Part shown: positions 4,782 through 9,215 of the stretch, one piece after another
Layout: each line of letters opens with the position of its first letter
How positions within the stretch are numbered: the first letter of the stretch is position 1
DNA from: Helicobacter sp.
GTDB lineage: Bacteria; Campylobacterota; Campylobacteria; Campylobacterales; Helicobacteraceae
Assembly (NCBI RefSeq): GCF_029067145.1
Contig: NZ_JAIEFA010000046.1
Location: forward strand, 1 to 9,215
DNA: 9,215 nt
Direction of reading: 5' to 3'
The notes under the pieces: generated by a model
Databases searched by the model: none
Told to the model about the DNA's origin: nothing
What the model saw: only the letters and a program-made list of their open reading frames with translations
Translations under genes and position numbers: made by a program

Positions 4782-7070
4782 GAGCTGAATTGCTTCTTGC
4801 ATCAGTTGGTCGGCAGTCGTAATGGATTTTGCACTCATTTGATAACCTCTTTGATAGACAATCAAATCTGTTAATGATGCGCCTGTATCTGCATTGCTAG
4901 TTTCAAGCATATGATCTAAAACTCTTCCGAATTTCAAAGCTGCTAATCCATCCTCTTCCCAAGCTAGTATTGGTGGTCCGCTCACAACAGCAGTTTCACC
5001 ATTAATTGTGCGTGCATTCATTTGGAATAAATTGCCACCTACCTTGCTAAGTCCTTGGTCATTCACAAATGCAGCAACTCCAAAGCGTCCAATTGGTTCC
5101 AATTTACCATTGGTGAAATTCACCATAATGATTCCGTTTTCATCAATTATAATGTCTTTCATAATGCCTGCTGCTGTGCCATCTTGCGTAGTAGATTTTG
5201 TATCAGAATCCGCATAAGCAAAGTTGCTTGAAGTTTTGCCATCGGCAGATTGTGTCAAATCCACACGCACATTTCCACCATTAAAAGGCACTTCCAAGAC
5301 TTCAGCATTCGCAGTTCCGTCGTCATTAAAAGTAATTTCGCTAATCGTAGGATTCTCGCTAATCATCACTTTTCCGATTCCGTCATAAATACTACTTCGC
5401 ACTTCCCAACGTTCCAAAACTTCTGGTGTTACGCTTCTATCTGCTTGTTCTACTAAAATATATTGAGTTTTTAAAATAAACTTTTCTCCAGAATCGCTGT
5501 AAATTTCAGTGTTTGTTTCATAGGTTGGCACTTGAAGTTGTGTGCTGCTAATGCTTGCTACGCTTAAAATACTCCAACCTCTGTTATCCTCTGCGGGATT
5601 AGTATCACCCGCACCATTGGTTTTGCGATAAAGGATTCCATTGTAACTTACAATAGAATCTTGCGCATAAGTTGTCCCTGCGGTATATTCTTGCACTTCA
5701 CCCAAAGTCGCGTCTGCAACTTCTTCCCAATTTGTCGCGTCCTCCTCTGGAGCAACAATTGTAACTTCTCCTGTGATAGGGTCAATCACTTCTGTTACAT
5801 CGTTTGTTAATTTTCTATAAACTTTACCTTCACTGATGACAAGTTCATTTTGTTGATATTCTCTTGCTTGCGCTTCTTGATAAGCAGGTACCCCGCTACT
5901 ATCTACAAGCGTCCAATCATTAGGATTATCCAAAGGATTTCCATTAGCGATTCCGTCTCCATTTTTTTGGAAAATCATACCATTGTATTTTACAAGTGCT
6001 TGGTCTTGGTATTCTGTATTATCTGCAAAACTTTTAATTGCGCTACCAAAAGCGGATTCCAAGTTAATACTATTGGCTTTTAATCCCAATTTGTCTGCAA
6101 GCTTGCCATTAATGCTTACTTTTACATCTTGCATTCCCCCATTGCTAAGATACAAAGAGCAGTCGCTAGGATTCCCATCACTATCTAGTTTTAAGCCCAA
6201 AGTCAAGCCGGTTTGTTCTTTAATAAGCTCCATAAGCTCACCCATTGTGGTAAAGCCATTTTCCTCTGCACCATAAGTAAAGGTATAAGTAGTTGTTGTC
6301 CCTGCTCTTTCAAGACTGATGCTAATGTCTTTATAGTTTTTAGGGTCTAATGCTTCACCGCTTGCATTCATCATCGCATTTAAGTTGTGAGAAAGGAATT
6401 TGTCCATACTAAAATTATTATTCTCATCTTTTAAAATCCCTATTCCTTTGGGATTCTGTGTGCGGTTTAGGTTGATAGACAATCCCACTTCTGTTGTTAA
6501 AGTAGGCTTATAAGTCAGATTTTTAGGAATTTGTAAAGGTTGTAGATTAGAGCCAGAAAGTCCTGCATAATCTCCCTCTAAGTTATTTGTGCCTGTGAGT
6601 GTTCCATCAGCTGCGATTTTACCTAGATTAATCCCATACATATAATAGCCACTAGAATTAACTAAATAACCCTCACCATCTAAACTAAAAGAGCCGTCGC
6701 GTGTAAAATAATTTTGTTGTGTGCCATTATAGACAGGAGCATTAATATCAAAAGCACCATTTTTATTCAACCCAACAACAAACCAGCCTTTGCCACTATA
6801 AGCAACATTGAAATCGCCCTCAGCACTTACATAAGTGCCATCATTTGCATTGATTGCATTAGAACCTATTGTAGAGCCATAGTTGTAGTCATTAGAAATT
6901 GGAGAGTTTGCATTAACATAACTCATACTTGTCGCAAAAAGACTTTTAAACTCTGGCAGATTTGCACGATAACCTATGGTGTTAATATTTGCAATATTAT
7001 TGGAAGTTGAATCAATCCCAAATTGATGCGTTCTAACACCGCTGATTCCGTTATAAAATGCTCCTGTCAT
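4770..7070 (-). CDS. flgE: Flagellar hook protein FlgE (fliK-flgD-linked type)
   Basis: Exported axial subunit of the flagellar hook. 766 residues, far longer than the 402 of E. coli. The N-terminus carries the rod/hook signature STSNNIANINTIGYR (21-35), and the C-terminus the partner helix, with LETSNADTGASLTDLIVYQR (722-741) and YQMSAKSITTADQLMQEAIQLKR. These form the D0/D1 core; the middle is surface-exposed. Residues 351-503 hold three related repeats resembling CBM5/12 carbohydrate-binding modules (separate entry). A single Cys, C304, is present. AAAGGA (7082-7077) lies 6 nt before the ATG. It is the last gene of the cluster, 27 nt after flgD. Helicobacter and Campylobacter often have two flgE-like genes, one next to fliK-flgD and one elsewhere that builds the main hook. 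By position this is the fliK-linked copy, so whether it is the major hook subunit is open. Confidence 0.9.
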   Translation of the reverse strand: MTGAFYNGISGVRTHQFGIDSTSNNIANINTIGYRANLPEFKSLFATSMSYVNANSPISNDYNYGSTIGSNAINANDGTYVSAEGDFNVAYSGKGWFVVGLNKNGAFDINAPVYNGTQQNYFTRDGSFSLDGEGYLVNSSGYYMYGINLGKIAADGTLTGTNNLEGDYAGLSGSNLQPLQIPKNLTYKPTLTTEVGLSINLNRTQNPKGIGILKDENNNFSMDKFLSHNLNAMMNASGEALDPKNYKDISISLERAGTTTTYTFTYGAEENGFTTMGELMELIKEQTGLTLGLKLDSDGNPSDCSLYLSNGGMQDVKVSINGKLADKLGLKANSINLESAFGSAIKSFADNTEYQDQALVKYNGMIFQKNGDGIANGNPLDNPNDWTLVDSSGVPAYQEAQAREYQQNELVISEGKVYRKLTNDVTEVIDPITGEVTIVAPEEDATNWEEVADATLGEVQEYTAGTTYAQDSIVSYNGILYRKTNGAGDTNPAEDNRGWSILSVASISSTQLQVPTYETNTEIYSDSGEKFILKTQYILVEQADRSVTPEVLERWEVRSSIYDGIGKVMISENPTISEITFNDDGTANAEVLEVPFNGGNVRVDLTQSADGKTSSNFAYADSDTKSTTQDGTAAGIMKDIIIDENGIIMVNFTNGKLEPIGRFGVAAFVNDQGLSKVGGNLFQMNARTINGETAVVSGPPILAWEEDGLAALKFGRVLDHMLETSNADTGASLTDLIVYQRGYQMSAKSITTADQLMQEAIQLKRN
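5562..6020 (-). repeat. Three CBM5/12-like repeats inside FlgE
   Basis: Residues 351-390, 402-452 and 464-503 share the spacing Y-x5-V-x3-G-x2-[FY]-x-K, then a Trp. The positions are Y354, V360, G364, F367, K369, W386; Y405, V411, G415, Y418, K420, W448; and Y468, V474, G478, Y481, K483, W499. The first and third also share VxYNG and a downstream N-P before the Trp. This is the pattern of small CBM5/12 (chitin-binding type 3) modules. The middle copy has about 11 extra residues before its Trp. The match is by eye and sugar binding is not shown. Confidence 0.6.
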
Positions 7071-7097
7071 AATGAATCCTTTCTTGTTTTATAACTC

Positions 7098-8033
7098 TTA
7101 GCTTTTGGGTTCAAATGAATAAACATAAGTGATTGGAACAATCATTTCGCCAAGTTTAACATAAGGAACACCTTGGTCAAAGATGACGCTTTGCACTTCT
7201 CCGCGCCCCATAGAAGTTTCTAAATATTTATTGGTTGTAGAATCCAAATTGTATTCTGCCGTAATCGTATAATCCCCTGCTTTGACATAAGTTCCGCCAT
7301 CGTCTTTTGTATCCCATTCAAAAGTAATCCAACCACTTTGTCCATCATAAGCACTAAGGTCAATTTCTTTGACGATTGTTTTTTCCACTTCTTCTTTTTC
7401 GCCATCGCCCTTAACTACTGTATTAGAAACAATCGTGATTTTTGGATTTCCTCTGCTTGCATCAATGGGTTCATCAAAATAAAGTCCAAATTCTACTTTG
7501 TCATTTTTCTCAATTGTAATTGTATCCAAGCCGGTTTCTGCCATTTTTCCAATCACACTTACAGAGTTGTAACCATTTAAAATATTACTATCCATAATAC
7601 TATCAGAAAGCAATCCTAGAGATTCCAACATTTTTTGTTGAGATTCAATCATCTTTTCTTGGGATTCAATCGTCTTTTGGTTAGTTTCTTGCATAGATTC
7701 CATTGCACTTGTCATTTTTTCCATTGCGGTTTTCATTTTTTCTTGCGCTTCTACCTGTGTGAGTTGCGCAGTTTGCGTTAGAATCTCTTGTGTCTCCATT
7801 GGAGCAGTTGGGTCTTGGTTTTTAAGTTGTTCTAAAAACAATCGCATAAACGCTTCATTAGACAATGAATTTCCACCGGTTGTGCTTTCATCTTTGGGAA
7901 TCTCTTTATCATCTAATGGATTTTTCCATTCGTTTTCCTTTGCACTCTCTGTGCCACTTGAACGACTTGTGTTGCTTGTAGTTTGAGGTTGTTGGTAATT
8001 TCCATTTAGTCCTGTTGCAGTTGTTGATGACAT
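7098..8033 (-). CDS. flgD: Flagellar hook-capping protein FlgD
   Basis: Scaffold cap on the tip of the growing hook that promotes assembly of FlgE subunits. 311 residues, against 231 in E. coli. After a Ser/Thr/Asn-rich leader, residues 62-95 carry the family signature: FMRLFLEQLKNQDPTAPMET followed by AQLTQVE. A Met-rich heptad region (about 101-142) comes next and accounts for part of the extra length. The C-terminal half is beta-rich, as in the FlgD Tudor/Ig-like domains, with SVIGKMAE (159-166), GWITFEWDTKDDGG (234-247) and AGDYTITAEY (252-261). The start is supported by AAAGGA 6 nt upstream. That site overlaps the fliK stop, leaving only 10 nt between the genes, so translation is probably coupled. 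The gene is followed by flgE after 27 nt. Intact. Confidence 0.94.
   Translation of the reverse strand: MSSTTATGLNGNYQQPQTTSNTSRSSGTESAKENEWKNPLDDKEIPKDESTTGGNSLSNEAFMRLFLEQLKNQDPTAPMETQEILTQTAQLTQVEAQEKMKTAMEKMTSAMESMQETNQKTIESQEKMIESQQKMLESLGLLSDSIMDSNILNGYNSVSVIGKMAETGLDTITIEKNDKVEFGLYFDEPIDASRGNPKITIVSNTVVKGDGEKEEVEKTIVKEIDLSAYDGQSGWITFEWDTKDDGGTYVKAGDYTITAEYNLDSTTNKYLETSMGRGEVQSVIFDQGVPYVKLGEMIVPITYVYSFEPKS
7621..7683 (-). repeat. 21-bp tandem repeats in flgD coding coiled-coil heptads
   Basis: Three imperfect 21-bp units (7621-7641, 7642-7662, 7663-7683) each begin GATTC on the plus strand. They code the heptads NQKTIES, QEKMIES and QQKMLES (residues 118-138). The register extends upstream through KTAMEKM and TSAMESM, giving about six heptads (101-142) with Met, Leu or Ile at core positions. 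This looks like a coiled coil grown by unit duplication. Confidence 0.7.
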
Positions 8034-8043
8034 TCTTTATCCT

Positions 8044-9215
8044 TTAAGCATAATATGAAAAGTTAATTTCCACAAGTGCCACTTTGGCATAAGGGTTATT
8101 GACTTCTTTGTAAATGTGTAAGCTATTTTCATTCCACTTTTGAGCATTTTGTGAATTTTCATCAGAATTTTGTGATAAATTCTGCTCTCTGTGAGGATTT
8201 TCTCCTTGATTTTGTCCGCCAAATCCTCCGCTATTTCCGCCATTAGAGCCGCTAAAGCTTCCATTATCCAAAAGATTTCCAGCATTGTCTTTAAATTCCA
8301 AATTTACATCATTCAAGCCCAAATTGCTCAAGCTATTTTTAAACTCTTGCGCATTTTGCATAAAGAGTTGCAAAGCATTTTGATTGGAAGTGATTTGCAC
8401 AGAGACATTTTCTCCACGTTTGGTAATCGTAAGCTCCACGCTTCCCAAATTTTCTGGATTGAGTTCTAAGGACAATCTAGTAATGGGTGGGCGATAATTC
8501 TGCAATGCCTCTCTTAATTTATCGCTAAAATGCAAGAAAGTATTTTGCACGCTCAAGCGATTCTCTACTTGCGCTTGCGTGCTTGTTTGATAAATCTCTT
8601 GATTGATTTTTACCTTTTTCTCCAAAGTCTCTTTATTCGCTTCTTGGACAACTTCTTTAGAGGCTTCTTTTGGGCTTTGCGCAGATTTTTCCGTAGTTTT
8701 AAGCAAATTTTCCAAGAAAATATCTTGTTGCTTGATTTCCTGCCTTATATTTTCCTCTTTTAAAATATTACCAAGAGTGTTTAGATTCTGCGTTGTGGCA
8801 GTTTTTGAATTTTTTACATTTCTTTTATCCTCTTTTTCCTCTTTAAGGAAAGATTCTTTTACTTCCCTTTGCTCTTTTAAGACAAAAGGATTCCGCAAAG
8901 ATTCTTGTGTCGCTTTGCTTTGTGGAGCTGCTTTTGTATTTTGAGATTCTTTAGGCATTGCTTCTTGATTGGTTTTTTCTTGCACTTTTTCTTGTTTTAC
9001 CTCATTTTTCATCACAAAATCTTGTTTTGTAGATTCCCCTTTAGGAATCTCTTGTTTGTTTAACTCTTGCACTTGTGCTTTATTTTGCAAGGAATCTGTG
9101 GATTTGGCAAGAGATTCTTTAACATTTTTCTCTGATTTTTCTTTATCTTGCAAATTTTTATTTTGCGATTCTTTAACCTCTGTTTTTTGCAATTTGCTTT
9201 TGGATTCTGGCTCTG
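8044..9215 (-). CDS. fliK: Flagellar hook-length control protein FliK (5' partial)
   Basis: Secreted molecular ruler that stops hook growth and switches the type III export gate to late substrates. The frame is open to the right edge. The TTG at 9192 could start it, but no ribosome binding site precedes it and the hydrophilic linker continues upstream, so the true N-terminus lies outside. Numbered from that TTG (382 residues), 1-210 is a very charged Lys/Glu/Gln linker with recurring KES motifs, typical of the FliK ruler region. Residues 234-303 form the conserved C-terminal switch domain, with LSLELNPENLGSVELTI (240-256) and VSVQITSNQNALQLF (263-277). A Gly/Asn/Ser-rich stretch (307-355) and a short ordered tail ending VEINFSYYA follow. 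It is first of the three clustered genes; the flgD ribosome binding site overlaps its stop codon. Confidence 0.92.
   Translation of the reverse strand, partial: EPESKSKLQKTEVKESQNKNLQDKEKSEKNVKESLAKSTDSLQNKAQVQELNKQEIPKGESTKQDFVMKNEVKQEKVQEKTNQEAMPKESQNTKAAPQSKATQESLRNPFVLKEQREVKESFLKEEKEDKRNVKNSKTATTQNLNTLGNILKEENIRQEIKQQDIFLENLLKTTEKSAQSPKEASKEVVQEANKETLEKKVKINQEIYQTSTQAQVENRLSVQNTFLHFSDKLREALQNYRPPITRLSLELNPENLGSVELTITKRGENVSVQITSNQNALQLFMQNAQEFKNSLSNLGLNDVNLEFKDNAGNLLDNGSFSGSNGGNSGGFGGQNQGENPHREQNLSQNSDENSQNAQKWNENSLHIYKEVNNPYAKVALVEINFSYYA

Noticed and set aside
7621..7683. CRISPR-like or intergenic direct repeats
   Set aside because: The 21-bp units are contiguous without spacers, in phase with flgD, and code heptads, so they are a coding repeat.
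5008..8944. Plus-strand open frames opposite flgE, flgD and fliK
   Set aside because: They are antisense to well-supported flagellar genes and have no recognisable domains.
9190..9192. TTG at 9192 as the fliK start
   Set aside because: No ribosome binding site precedes it, the frame stays open to the window edge, and the residues upstream (Glu/Lys/Ser-rich) continue the same linker. The gene is treated as cut off.

Overview
The window is low-GC DNA from a Campylobacterota bacterium, most likely a Helicobacter species. The flagellar gene order fliK-flgD-flgE, AAGGA-type ribosome binding sites with AT-rich spacers, TAAAAT/TACAAT -10 elements and protein similarity by eye all fit Helicobacter or a close relative. 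I cannot fix the species from the sequence alone.

Layout. (1) Positions 1-313, minus strand: the start of a membrane-anchored sensor with a PilJ/NarX-type N-terminal domain. It runs off the left edge and uses a TTG start. (2) Positions 428-1054, plus strand: an intact lipoprotein of unknown function, transcribed divergently from the sensor. (3) Positions 1094-3694, minus strand: complete alaS (alanyl-tRNA synthetase). It converges on the lipoprotein gene across a 9-bp hairpin, and a perfect palindrome lies just upstream of its start. (4) Positions 3885-4721, plus strand: a two-gene unit, a small polytopic membrane protein followed by a small lipoprotein. Both reading frames are broken. One-base changes at T or A runs restore a continuous frame in each. 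(5) Positions 4770-9215, minus strand: the flagellar hook cluster fliK (5' end cut off), flgD and flgE, closely spaced, with a hairpin after flgE.

The flagellar genes act together. FlgD caps the growing hook, FlgE-type subunits polymerise beneath it, and FliK measures length and switches export specificity. The FlgE here carries a large central insertion with three repeats that resemble CBM5/12 (chitin-binding type 3) modules. FlgD has an expanded heptad-repeat segment coded by 21-bp tandem repeats.

The main things to follow up are the CBM-like repeats in FlgE, the frame breaks confined to 3885-4721 while about 7.6 kb of other coding sequence is intact (phase variation, gene decay or local sequence error), and the palindrome over the predicted alaS transcription start. 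No RNA gene, insertion sequence, prophage or CRISPR array was seen.
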